Assembly (NCBI GenBank): GCA_011523845.1
Contig: WTFV01000192.1
Location: forward strand, 1-34,846
Direction: 5' to 3'
DNA from: Acidobacteriota bacterium
GTDB taxonomy: Bacteria > Acidobacteriota > Vicinamibacteria > Vicinamibacterales > UBA8438
Length of the DNA: 34,846 nucleotides
Shown here: positions 1 through 7,827 of the stretch, one piece after another
Position numbering within the stretch: position 1 is the stretch's first letter
Layout of the letters: every line of letters starts with the position of its first letter
The notes under the pieces: generated by a model
Seen by the model: only the letters and a program-made list of their open reading frames with translations
Database searches by the model: none
Told to the model about the DNA's origin: nothing
Program-made: the position numbers and the translations under genes

Positions 1-43
1 GAAACTCCTCCCGTATCCGCCGCAGGAGCAGGGCTTCTTCCAT
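1..43 (-). CDS. 5' end of an unidentified gene (partial)
   Basis: An ATG on the minus strand at 43 opens a frame that runs off the window edge and begins MEEALLLRRIREEF. It lies 20 nt downstream of the stop of the M1-like gene on the same strand, so it probably belongs to the same operon. A GGAGG lies about 14 nt upstream, which is a rather long spacing. Only 14 residues are visible, which is too few to identify a family. Confidence 0.35.
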   Translation of the reverse strand, partial: MEEALLLRRIREEF

Positions 44-63
44 GCGCGTCGCTAGAGCCTCCG

Positions 64-1680
64 TCAGTCGTTCCGGCCGCCCCGCCACACGTTGTCGGTC
101 GGCGTCCGCTCGAACGACGGCCAGGCGTCGATCAGTGTGAACGGCGCCTCCGGGTCGACGGTCGTCGGCACCGGGCCGATCCGCCGCCGGTCGCGGTCGT
201 CGTCGAAGCGCTGCGTCACGTGGATGGCGGCCGAGACCGGCTCCCAGCCGCCGTCGTGCCAGAGCCAGCGCTGGCCGGCTATCTCGAGGGTCCGATCCGC
301 CTGCGCGATCAGGATGTCGGACGACGACGGCGGTCCAAGCAGCGCCTCGGCCGTGTCCGCTCCGACCGCCTCGGCCAGGGCGTCGGCGAGCGGCGCGCCG
401 CCCCGCACGGCCGCGATCACCGCGGCAACCGTGTCGCGGGCGGCGGCCAGGCCGACGGATTCTGCCCAGCCGACCGTCGCCAGCGGCGTGTACTCCTGCA
501 CCCACGGCGCATTGCCGGCCGCCGCGACGCCGACGGCGGGCGCGTCGAGGGCGCCGAGCGCCGCAACGACCTGATCGCTGGCCCGCGCCTGCAGCGCCAG
601 CCACGCGTCCACCCCGTCCTCCTGCCGGGCGCATTCGAGGCCGACCCAGCCGGGGACGCCGACCCGCAGCCAATCCTCTCCGGGCTCCTTCCGCAGATCG
701 GCACCGTCGGCCGTCTCGCGCGCAGCCAACGCCGCGGCGATCGTCGCGCGGCGCCGCCAGCGGGCGAACCCCTCGCCGGCCAGGTCCCACCCCTCGTGCT
801 CCGGCAGCCACAGGAGATCGCCGTAAAGGGTGGTCTCGCCGCGCTCGCGCGGCGCCTGCAGCACCGTGCGCACGGCCGGCGCACGGCCGAGGGTCGTGCC
901 GACGCAGGCGCGCATCGCGGTGACGTCGTCGAGGACGCCGCCGGCGTCGCGCCCGCGGTGGGGCCCGTGCAGGGCGGCCAGGCCTCCGGCGCGGGTCTCG
1001 ACCGGCGCGCCGGGCCACCAGGCGGCCGCGAAGTCCAACGGTCCATCCGTGCGGCCGGTGGTGGCGACCGCGGTGCCGCCGGGGCGGTCCGCATCGGGGC
1101 CGGCGCCGGCGAGGGTCACGGACCAGCGCCAGTCTCCCGCGGGCGCCACCCCGGCCGCGGGCGCCAGCGCGCCGGCCGCCGCGGAACCCGTCCTGGGCTC
1201 CAGACCTTGGGCCCGGCGTTCCCGGGGCGCGCGCACCAGGCGGTCGGGGTCGTGGCCCAGGACCGGCAACAGGTCGGCGGCGCGCAGCCACACGCCGGAC
1301 GGGTGCAGCCACGGGCTCTCCCCCTCGGCCGACCATCCCTCTCCGCGGGCGACCACCTCCAGTTCCACGGTGCAGTCGTCCGTGTCGGATTCGGGGCCCT
1401 CGTCCACCCCTGCCCCTGGCACCTGCATGAGAGCGGCAGATTCCTGGTTCGCTTCGGCCAGGCCCACGGGTCCGCAGGCGTCGAGCGGCAGCGCGAAGTG
1501 ATCGAACTCCACGGTCACCGATTCCTCGCGTCCGCCGACGACAGCGCGCGCGATCTCGACGCCGTGCGGCAACGAGCCGTGCAGAATCCGGGAACTCGAG
1601 CGCACGCCGTCGAGACGCCAGCGGGCGGTCGCGCGCCGCTCGGCCGGATCGATCTCGATGACCGCTTCGCCGCCCGTCAC
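64..1680 (-). CDS. M1-peptidase-like periplasmic domain protein, catalytic motif absent
   Basis: About 538 residues if it starts at the GTG at 1680, which overlaps the permease stop as GTGA. The beginning (EIDPAERRATARW) and the following beta-rich region resemble the periplasmic M1-aminopeptidase-like half of ABC permease/M1 fusion proteins, where this part directly follows the last membrane segment. No HExxH zinc motif and no GAMEN-type motif are visible, so peptidase activity is unlikely. There is no signal peptide and no good ribosome site before the GTG. The summed length with the permease (about 1170 residues) fits a single fusion. The two pieces may therefore be one protein broken by a frameshift near 1680, or two coupled genes. 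The frame itself is convincing; the start and exact function are not. Confidence 0.6.
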   Translation of the reverse strand: MTGGEAVIEIDPAERRATARWRLDGVRSSSRILHGSLPHGVEIARAVVGGREESVTVEFDHFALPLDACGPVGLAEANQESAALMQVPGAGVDEGPESDTDDCTVELEVVARGEGWSAEGESPWLHPSGVWLRAADLLPVLGHDPDRLVRAPRERRAQGLEPRTGSAAAGALAPAAGVAPAGDWRWSVTLAGAGPDADRPGGTAVATTGRTDGPLDFAAAWWPGAPVETRAGGLAALHGPHRGRDAGGVLDDVTAMRACVGTTLGRAPAVRTVLQAPRERGETTLYGDLLWLPEHEGWDLAGEGFARWRRRATIAAALAARETADGADLRKEPGEDWLRVGVPGWVGLECARQEDGVDAWLALQARASDQVVAALGALDAPAVGVAAAGNAPWVQEYTPLATVGWAESVGLAAARDTVAAVIAAVRGGAPLADALAEAVGADTAEALLGPPSSSDILIAQADRTLEIAGQRWLWHDGGWEPVSAAIHVTQRFDDDRDRRRIGPVPTTVDPEAPFTLIDAWPSFERTPTDNVWRGGRND

Positions 1681-3575
1681 GCGAACGGCACCGCGACGGC
1701 CCACCAGCGCGCTTCCCACGCGGCATCGCCGGCCGTCTCCGCCGCCGCCGACTCGTAGCCGCCCAGCCCCACGAGCCCTTCGTGCAGCACGGTGTGGACC
1801 CCGATGGCCAGCGCGACGGCGACCGCGGCCAGCGCGCCCGCCCCCCCCACCAGCCTTCCCACGCCGGCCCGCCAGCGAAGCGGCACCGTGAGCGCGGTGC
1901 CGCGGGGCCAGGCGAGCCACGCCAGGGCGACGACGGCGACGGCGACCGCCAGCTTGAACAGGTCGGCGGTCAGCACGTAGCCCAGCCATGGCGCCCACCC
2001 GGAGAACTCCGACAGCGTGATGCTCGGCGGCACGCCGACCTCGGCCGGCGGATAGCTGGTGACGCCCAGCTCGTGGTTGACCACGATGAAGAACGCGCAG
2101 ATGACACCGACCGCGTGCGCCGCCCCGGCGTGGCGGATCAGCGCGTGGGCCAGCAGCACAAGCGCGCACAGCTCCAGCAGGGGCGGTGCGAGCAACAACC
2201 CGAAATAGAGGGTCGGGTCCGACAGGCTGAAGGCGTCGGGAGTCGCGAAGACCGTCACGATCCACACCGCGAGCACCGGCGTCAGGGCGAACACCACGGT
2301 CACGGCGGCCGCGGCGAGGGCGCGGCCCGCCACCCGGCTGCCCAGCGGCGCGGGGGTGGCGTCGGCGATCTCGCCGAAGCCGGCGCGGTCGTCCCGGCGC
2401 GCCATGACGCCGACGAACCCGGCCACCATGAACACGATCACGAGGTAGTAGAACTCGATCAACAACGGCTCGACGAGATCGGGGCGCGGAAGGAGGGGGC
2501 CGTCGGCGTGCAGGATGATGTGGACGAACGAGCCGCCCACGCCCATGGCGGCCAGGACGAGCATCGCGAGCGGCGTCCCCCACCCGCGGAAGGAGAGGGC
2601 GAAGTGCCACGCCGCCTCGCTCCACGTGGCGCCGAGCCACGACGGACGCCCAGGCGCGCCGAGCGGAGGGACGCCGGGACCCGCCGGCTCGGCTCTCGTC
2701 TCTCCCCCGGCACGATCCGCCACCCGCGCCGCGGGCGCCGGTTCCAGGGCCAGTCGCTCACGCTCCACCCGGCGCAGCACGATGCCGAGGAGCAGCAGCG
2801 GCGGGAGCGTCCAGAAAAGCCGGTTGGCCACGAGCGGCGCTGTCATCTGCAGAACGCCCACTGCCTTCTCGCGCGGCGTCCAGGCGTTGGCCTGCTCCTC
2901 CGCCTCGGCGTACGCGGACGGGTCGAGGAGCGACGCGAGCGCGGGGTTCGCGTCGCCGCCGCGCACCACCACCATGGCGACCATCCAGATCAGCATCAGC
3001 GCCGCCGCGCAGGCGAACGGCCCGGCCAGCGTGCGCGTCCGGATCGCCGCGCACAGGAACAGGGCGCCGAGCCCGGCCGCCGACGGCAGGGTGAGGATGA
3101 GCAGCGAGTGACCGATCGCGAAGAGGGGCTGCGGCCCGATGGTGTCGGGGGGAAACAGTCCGAGGGCGCCGAGCGGGGGCACCAGCAGGAACCCGATCCC
3201 CGTCGCAAGGGACAGCACGCAGGCGAGGCCCACCGCGCCGAGGTAGCGGCCGGCGAGCAGGGCGGGCAGCGAGACCGGCGCCGACAGCACCACCTCGTGC
3301 AGGCCGGCCGTCCGGTCGCGCACCACGACCTGCGCGAAGAGCCAGGCCCAGACGAAGAGCAGCCAGACCGCCTGCCCGCCGACCATCAGGTAGACCAGGT
3401 GCGGGCTGTTGCGCGGCACGTCGGTCGCGCCGAGGTCGCGCAGGTAGTCCGCGTTCAGCAGCACCAGCATCAGGTAGGCGATCAGTCCCGGAAACGCGAT
3501 GGGGATGAGCGGCCCCCGGCAGCCGGCGCGGAACTCGTACCAGGCCTCGGTCGCCGCGAAGCGCAGGGTCTTCAT
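1677..3575 (-). CDS. ABC-2-type transporter permease
   Basis: A 632-residue polytopic membrane protein. Two blocks of hydrophobic segments are separated by a charged stretch around residues 270-315. The first block includes an AFPGLIAYLMLVLLNADYL segment and the second includes an EFYYLVIVFMVAGFVGVMA segment. This layout matches ABC-2 permeases of the permease/M1 family, whose C-terminal half carries a periplasmic domain; here that domain is in the next frame (64-1680). The ATG at 3575 overlaps the stop of the 37-codon ORF as ATGA. A GAGGAGG ribosome site sits about 7 nt upstream, inside that ORF. It is the membrane partner of the ATPase at 3682-4581. The substrate is unknown; export or lipoprotein-related transport is typical for such pairs. 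Confidence 0.85.
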   Translation of the reverse strand: MKTLRFAATEAWYEFRAGCRGPLIPIAFPGLIAYLMLVLLNADYLRDLGATDVPRNSPHLVYLMVGGQAVWLLFVWAWLFAQVVVRDRTAGLHEVVLSAPVSLPALLAGRYLGAVGLACVLSLATGIGFLLVPPLGALGLFPPDTIGPQPLFAIGHSLLILTLPSAAGLGALFLCAAIRTRTLAGPFACAAALMLIWMVAMVVVRGGDANPALASLLDPSAYAEAEEQANAWTPREKAVGVLQMTAPLVANRLFWTLPPLLLLGIVLRRVERERLALEPAPAARVADRAGGETRAEPAGPGVPPLGAPGRPSWLGATWSEAAWHFALSFRGWGTPLAMLVLAAMGVGGSFVHIILHADGPLLPRPDLVEPLLIEFYYLVIVFMVAGFVGVMARRDDRAGFGEIADATPAPLGSRVAGRALAAAAVTVVFALTPVLAVWIVTVFATPDAFSLSDPTLYFGLLLAPPLLELCALVLLAHALIRHAGAAHAVGVICAFFIVVNHELGVTSYPPAEVGVPPSITLSEFSGWAPWLGYVLTADLFKLAVAVAVVALAWLAWPRGTALTVPLRWRAGVGRLVGGAGALAAVAVALAIGVHTVLHEGLVGLGGYESAAAETAGDAAWEARWWAVAVPFA

Positions 3576-3703
3576 GCCACGGCCTCCTCGTCGCTCCCGC
3601 GCAGGACGTCAGGGAGAGGCTCGCCACCCACGCTCCCGCGCAGGACAGGGAGAGGCTCGCCACCCACGAAGCGCAGGGCCGTCATGCCACCGCCTCCTCG
3701 TCC
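3558..3703. repeat. 110-bp-period tandem duplication with inner 36/39-bp repeats
   Basis: A 35-nt segment beginning GAAGCGCAGGG occurs at 3558-3592 and again at 3668-3702 with few mismatches. Between the copies lie two repeats of 39 and 36 nt, each beginning GCTCCCGCGCAGGAC and ending GGCTCGCCACCCAC (3593-3631 and 3632-3667). The outer copies contain the stop/start overlap and the ribosome site of the ABC operon. The inner repeats encode the VGGEPLP..VLRGS peptides and look like a short dispersed repeat inserted in frame. Confidence 0.8.
3572..3685 (-). CDS. 37-codon micro-ORF made by tandem duplication of the ATPase/permease junction
   Basis: The ORF starts with an ATG that overlaps the ATPase stop (ATGA at 3682-3685) and ends with a TGA that overlaps the permease start (ATGA at 3572-3575). 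Its first residues, MTALRF, mimic the permease start MKTLRF. Its last residues, DEEAVA, are identical to the ATPase C-terminus. Between them are two copies of a 12-13-residue unit (VGGEPLPVLRGS and VGGEPLPDVLRGS). It is best read as a product of duplication that keeps translational coupling, because the GAGGAGG ribosome site is duplicated too. A function for the peptide is not implied. It may simply be a translated spacer. Confidence 0.55.
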   Translation of the reverse strand: MTALRFVGGEPLPVLRGSVGGEPLPDVLRGSDEEAVA

Positions 3704-4581
3704 CGGACCCCCGCGCGCGCGATGGCCGCGTGGTAGACGTCCTCCAGGCGCGGCGCTTGCGGGGCCCAGGCCCCACCCGGCGAGGTCGGGGCCTCGACGA
3801 CGACCAGCGAGCCCGCCGGCGTCGCCGAGACGTGCAGCGCCCCGCCGGGCATTGGCTCGCCGCGCGGCACCACGCGCGACCAGAGGCGGCCTTCGAGCGG
3901 CGCGGTCAGGGCGGCCGGCGTGCCCTCCGCGACGATGCGCCCGCCGGCCAGAATCGAGAGCCGCTCGCAGAGGCTCTCGACGTCGTCGACGATGTGGGTC
4001 GAGAGCAGCACGATGTTGTCGGCCGCGATGTCGGCCAGCACCCGGTGGAAGCGGCTGCGCTCCGCGGGGTCGAGACCCGCCGTCGGCTCGTCGACGATGA
4101 GCAGGCGCGGGTCGCCGGCGAGGGCCAGCGCGATGCCGAAGCGGCGCAGCATGCCCCCGGAGTAGGTGGCGACGGCGCGGTCGGCGTCGGCCCGGAGGTT
4201 GACCCGCTCGAGGAGGTGCGCGACCTCGCGCCGCCGCTCGGACGCGCCGGTCCTGCCCTTCAGCCAGGCGAACCGCTCCAGGAGCTGCCGTCCGGTGACG
4301 GTCGGGTAGGTGCCGATGTGCTGCGGCAGGTACCCCAGCCGCCGGCGCACGTAGTCGGGGTCGGCGAGCGCGTCGACCCCGTCGAGCGTGATCGACCCGC
4401 TGTCGGGCTTCTGCAGCGTGGCCAGGGTCCGCATCAGGGTGCTCTTCCCGGCGCCGTTGGGGCCGAGCAGGCCGTAGAGGCCCGGCCCGACCGTCAGGTC
4501 GACCGCGTCGAGGGCGCGGATGCCGCCCGGGTAGGTCTTCGTCAGCCGGGTGACCCGCAGGCCTTCGATGGCGTTGGTCAT
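3682..4581 (-). CDS. ABC transporter ATP-binding protein
   Basis: A 299-residue nucleotide-binding subunit that should energise the neighbouring permease from the cytoplasmic face. Walker A is GPNGAGKST (residues 40-48), the Q-loop is near LPQH (85-88), and the signature is YSGGM (140-144). Walker B is LLIVDEPT (160-167), the D-loop is GLDP, and the switch histidine is in STH (194-196). About 90 residues follow the ATPase core, as in drug- or lipid-type ABC-2 exporters. The ATG at 4581 has a GGAG about 6 nt upstream. It is coupled by ATGA to the micro-ORF and through it to the permease. The TonB receptor ends only 81 nt upstream on the same strand, so co-transcription is possible. Confidence 0.93.
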   Translation of the reverse strand: MTNAIEGLRVTRLTKTYPGGIRALDAVDLTVGPGLYGLLGPNGAGKSTLMRTLATLQKPDSGSITLDGVDALADPDYVRRRLGYLPQHIGTYPTVTGRQLLERFAWLKGRTGASERRREVAHLLERVNLRADADRAVATYSGGMLRRFGIALALAGDPRLLIVDEPTAGLDPAERSRFHRVLADIAADNIVLLSTHIVDDVESLCERLSILAGGRIVAEGTPAALTAPLEGRLWSRVVPRGEPMPGGALHVSATPAGSLVVVEAPTSPGGAWAPQAPRLEDVYHAAIARAGVRDEEAVA

Positions 4582-4619
4582 GGCGTGCTCCAGGGCCGGC
4601 CGCCCGCCGGCTGTCGGGC

Positions 4620-4637
4620 CGGGGGGCCGAGCCCCCG
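4620..4637 (-). terminator. GC hairpin between receptor and ABC genes
   Basis: CGGGGG at 4620-4625 and CCCCCG at 4632-4637 pair over a 6-nt loop, just after the stop of the TonB receptor gene. There is no clear T-tract, so it could equally be an attenuator or mRNA-stabilising hairpin. Confidence 0.35.
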
Positions 4638-4662
4638 AGTGTTCCTCCGATCCAGGCTCCCG

Positions 4663-7023
4663 CTACCAGTCGAAGTCGATGCCGGCCCCGACGGCGCGCG
4701 GGTCGGCCATCCGTCCGTAGGCTCCCGGCAATCCGAACAGCCGCCCGTCGAACCGCGCCAGTTCGTACTGGTCGTCGAGCAGGTTGGTACCCCACAGATA
4801 GACGGACCATCCCGATCTGCCGTAGCCGGCACGGCCGCTCAGGAGGCGGCGGCTCGAGACCTGGGTGTAGACCGGCGCCGCGATCTCGGTGTAGGCGTCG
4901 TCCGTGTAGCTGAACGTCCCGCTGGCGAACCAGCCGCGCGGGTCGCGCCAGCCGAGTCCGACGGCGCCGTTCCAGGCCGGCGACTGGGGAAAGGCCCGCC
5001 CGGCGAGATCGTCGCCGTCGAGCACGAAGTCGATGAACTCCGAGTCGGTGAGGCCGAGCGAGGCGAACAGGTTCAGCACGCTGCTGACGTAGTACTCCGA
5101 CTCGACCTCGACCCCGCGCAACGCCGACCGACCCGCGTTGGCGATGAGCGCGTCGAATCCGGGGAAGCCGCCTTCGGCCGTGTACGGGATCTGCTGCTCC
5201 CGCCAGTCGATGGTGAAGACGTTCGCGTTCAGCGTCAGCCGGCCGTCGGCGGTCCGATGGCGGACGAACAGCTCGTAGTTGTCGGTGAACTCCTCACCGT
5301 ACGCCTCCGCCACGCCGAGGAAGACCGCGAACGCGAAGCCGCCCGCCTTGTACCCGCGGGCGTACGAAGCCCCGAGCGACGTGTTCGGGGTCAGACTGTA
5401 GGCCACCGACCCGGAAGGCAGCACCTGGCTGAAGGTCTTCTCCGCGTTCAGATCGCTCACCAGCCCGTTGTTGTCGGCGAAGTTGTCGTTCCGGCGCGTC
5501 TCGCGGTTCAGCCGCACGCCTCCGGTCAGGAGCACGCGGTCGCTCACGGTCCACTCCGCGCGTCCGAACACGCCGAGCTGGTCGACCTCCTCCAGCAGCC
5601 GGGTCCGGCGGTTGAAGGGCGCCACGCCGCCCATGCCGTCCGGGAAGATCCCGGTTCCGTGGAACCCGAACGAATAGTCGCCCTCGGAGTAGAAGAGGCC
5701 GATCAGGCCGTCCACCCTTTCGCCCCGATACGCCGCGCGGACCTCCTGGCTGAGGATGCCGTCGTGACCCGCGGCGTCGACGTTGAGGAAGTCGAACGGC
5801 GACAGGTCCGCATCGAACTTCTGCGTCAGGTCGAAACGGCTGTAACCCGTGATGGCGTCGATCGCCCAACGGTCGTCGAGGGCAACGTGCGACTCGAGAT
5901 TCACGAAATCGAGGGTCGACGGGTACCGGTCCGGCCGGTTCCAGGGTTGCCGGCGGTCCTGCATGGCGATGCCCTCGGCCTCGTTGTCGGCGACGAGAGC
6001 GAACGGGTTCGAGTCGGAGTCGTTGCGCAGCCAGGTGAGATCGAAGCGTACGCGGTCGTCGGCGCGGGGCCGGAGCGAGAGCTGCCCCCGGATCGTCCGC
6101 TCGTCGGTCCGCTGGACGTCGTCGTCCCCGGTAACCACGTTGGTGGCCGCGCCTCGGGCGTAGCGGTCCTCGACGGTCAGGCGCGCGGCGAGAACGTCGT
6201 CCACCAGCTCGGCGTTCTGCATGAACTGGACGCGCCGCGTGCCGAGCCCGCCCCCTTCGAGACGAACGCGGCCGTCGTAGCCGTCGAAGGCGGGCTTGTT
6301 GTAGTTGATCAGCACCGCGCCGATCAGCGAGTTGGGTCCCTGCAGGGTCGACTGTGGGCCGCGCAGGATCTCCACGGATCCGACGTCGAAGAGAGAAGGG
6401 TTCAGGTAGTCCCCCGTGCGCGGGCCGACCGCCGTCTGGTTCAACAGGACGGAGGCGAGCGCGTTGGCGTTGCCGAAGCCGCTGTCCAGGCCGTTGTTGT
6501 TCACGCCGCGGATGCTGTAGGCGCCGAACTGCGCGGTGCCGGTAAACGCGTTGGCGGTCCGATTGAAGGCGTCCTCCACCGTGAAGATGGCATCGGACTC
6601 GAGCCTTTCCTGGCCCAGGTACGCGACGCTCGTGCCGAACTCCTGCCGGCCGGTGTCGAGCTTGCTGCCGACGACGGTTACCTCGTCCGAGAAACTGGCG
6701 AACTGCAGCACGACGTCCAGCGCGGCGCCGGCCGGCCCCGTCGCGGAGACGCCATCCCGTTGCGCTGTCTCGAAGCCGGGCAGGTTGAACGAGACCGAGT
6801 AGTCGCCGGCGGGCAACCCGTCGACGACATAGCGTCCCTCGCCGTCGGTGACCGCCACCCGCGACCCGCCCGCGAGCCCGGGGCCGGCCGCCTCGACGGT
6901 CACGCCCGGAAGCACGCCGCCCGTCTGGTCGGCCACGATGCCGGAGATGGCGAGATCCTGCGCGCCGGCCGGAAGCGGCAGGGCCAGCAGGCAGGCCGCG
7001 AAGGAGACTCCAAGTTTCGTCAT
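4663..7023 (-). CDS. TonB-dependent receptor with carboxypeptidase-regulatory-like N-domain
   Basis: A 786-residue outer-membrane receptor. Residues 1-22 are a signal peptide ending PAGAQ. Residues of about 25-105 form a carboxypeptidase-regulatory-like Ig fold (VLPGVTVEAAGPG, then GRYVVDGLPAGDYSV). The plug domain follows (about 110-260) with VEILRGPQSTLQGPNS. The rest is a beta-barrel rich in alternating aromatic strands, ending in the typical terminal aromatic (GIDFDW). The ATG at 7023 is preceded by AGAGGA at about 9 nt, and the signal peptide begins right there, so upstream in-frame starts were not used. It imports a ligand across the outer membrane using TonB-ExbBD. The ligand cannot be told from the sequence; the adjacent His/Cys-rich small protein makes a metal or metal complex one option. 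Confidence 0.92.
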   Translation of the reverse strand: MTKLGVSFAACLLALPLPAGAQDLAISGIVADQTGGVLPGVTVEAAGPGLAGGSRVAVTDGEGRYVVDGLPAGDYSVSFNLPGFETAQRDGVSATGPAGAALDVVLQFASFSDEVTVVGSKLDTGRQEFGTSVAYLGQERLESDAIFTVEDAFNRTANAFTGTAQFGAYSIRGVNNNGLDSGFGNANALASVLLNQTAVGPRTGDYLNPSLFDVGSVEILRGPQSTLQGPNSLIGAVLINYNKPAFDGYDGRVRLEGGGLGTRRVQFMQNAELVDDVLAARLTVEDRYARGAATNVVTGDDDVQRTDERTIRGQLSLRPRADDRVRFDLTWLRNDSDSNPFALVADNEAEGIAMQDRRQPWNRPDRYPSTLDFVNLESHVALDDRWAIDAITGYSRFDLTQKFDADLSPFDFLNVDAAGHDGILSQEVRAAYRGERVDGLIGLFYSEGDYSFGFHGTGIFPDGMGGVAPFNRRTRLLEEVDQLGVFGRAEWTVSDRVLLTGGVRLNRETRRNDNFADNNGLVSDLNAEKTFSQVLPSGSVAYSLTPNTSLGASYARGYKAGGFAFAVFLGVAEAYGEEFTDNYELFVRHRTADGRLTLNANVFTIDWREQQIPYTAEGGFPGFDALIANAGRSALRGVEVESEYYVSSVLNLFASLGLTDSEFIDFVLDGDDLAGRAFPQSPAWNGAVGLGWRDPRGWFASGTFSYTDDAYTEIAAPVYTQVSSRRLLSGRAGYGRSGWSVYLWGTNLLDDQYELARFDGRLFGLPGAYGRMADPRAVGAGIDFDW

Positions 7024-7347
7024 GATGTCGTTTCCTCTGCTCCTCCACCGACCGTCGCGGCTTGCGCGCTGCCGCGTTTGCACCAGCTATTCCGATACCG
7101 CCCTGTCTCCACGGCGGGGCCGCGGCCTGCTCCCGGTCGGCTCGCGGACGGGGCCGACGGAGGACACGCCGTCGACCGGCGGCGACCCGTCCCGACAGTC
7201 GGAGACGGTCAGCGAGTTGCCGGTCGGCTCGATCGGCTGTGCCGCGTCACCGCGAAGATCGACGCCACTCGCGAGCGCGCGTGCGACACTGCTGCTGAGA
7301 CGGCGCGTCGTTGGGTACGTGTGAGTCGTGAACGAGCGGGAAGGGGA
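7024..7347. other. Gene-free leader upstream of the TonB receptor
   Basis: This stretch lies between the small CxxCH protein and the receptor, both on the minus strand. Apart from the ribosome site next to 7023, I see no convincing promoter, riboswitch core or coding frame. Open frames here lack protein-like composition. Confidence 0.5.
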
Positions 7348-7632
7348 CTACGCGGGTGGGCCGCGCGTCGACTGCCTGTCGACGACCGCGCCCTGTTCGC
7401 CCTGCGGGTGGGCGGACGGGACGTCCTGCGCGACGAGGTCCGGCGCGGATGGCGCGGGAACTCTGTCCGTTGGAACCACCGACAGGTGCCGGAAGTGACA
7501 GGCCTCGCACTCGGCGTGGCCGGCGGCCTGCGTGTCGGGGCCGTGCCCGTGGCCGATGGTGCTCGTCGCAACGAGCGCCACCAGCACCAGCAGCGCCGCC
7601 GTGATCGCTGCCGCTGGCCTCCATGGCACCAT
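7348..7632 (-). CDS. Small exported His/Cys protein with CxxCH motif
   Basis: A 94-residue protein if it starts at the ATG at 7632; an in-frame TTG at 7677 is an alternative. An N-terminal hydrophobic segment (about residues 8-25) suggests a signal peptide or single anchor. It is followed by GHGHG and then CEACH (residues 42-46), then a proline-rich tail. Small exported proteins with a His-rich segment and a C-x2-C pair (DUF2946-like) are often found beside TonB receptors in metal-handling loci; membership in that family is only suggested here. CxxCH could also bind heme c, but the rest of the protein is too short and disordered for a normal cytochrome. No ribosome site is clear. Confidence 0.5.
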   Translation of the reverse strand: MVPWRPAAAITAALLVLVALVATSTIGHGHGPDTQAAGHAECEACHFRHLSVVPTDRVPAPSAPDLVAQDVPSAHPQGEQGAVVDRQSTRGPPA

Positions 7633-7719
7633 GAACACACTAGACCAGAAGCGCCCGGCGGCAGTCAAGGGCGTCAAGGGCGGGGTGGCCGTCGTTCGCC
7701 GGCGAGGGTGACGTGATGC

Positions 7720-7738
7720 TCGTTCAGGTCATGAACGA
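7720..7738. promoter_or_regulatory. Inverted repeat upstream of the DUF1624 gene
   Basis: TCGTTCA (7720-7726) and TGAACGA (7732-7738) form perfect 7-bp arms around GGTCA. It lies between the divergent small CxxCH gene and the DUF1624 gene, where an operator would be expected. No binding protein is known. Confidence 0.35.
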
Positions 7739-7827
7739 ACGCGCGCCCGCAAGAGGCGGAACGCGGTGGCATGATCGAGCCGCCGCCGCGCTCCCGCTCG
7801 GCGTCCCGATGATGTGAGAATGACCCC

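Noticed and set aside
7084..7347. Possible cobalamin or other riboswitch in front of the TonB receptor
   Set aside because: I looked for conserved cores and pairing on the minus strand and found none.
3499..7716. A 1405-codon open frame on the plus strand opposite the TonB receptor and ABC ATPase
   Set aside because: The translation is arginine/glycine/valine-rich with no domain motifs. It is an antisense shadow caused by high GC and codon bias; the minus-strand frames have full family signatures.
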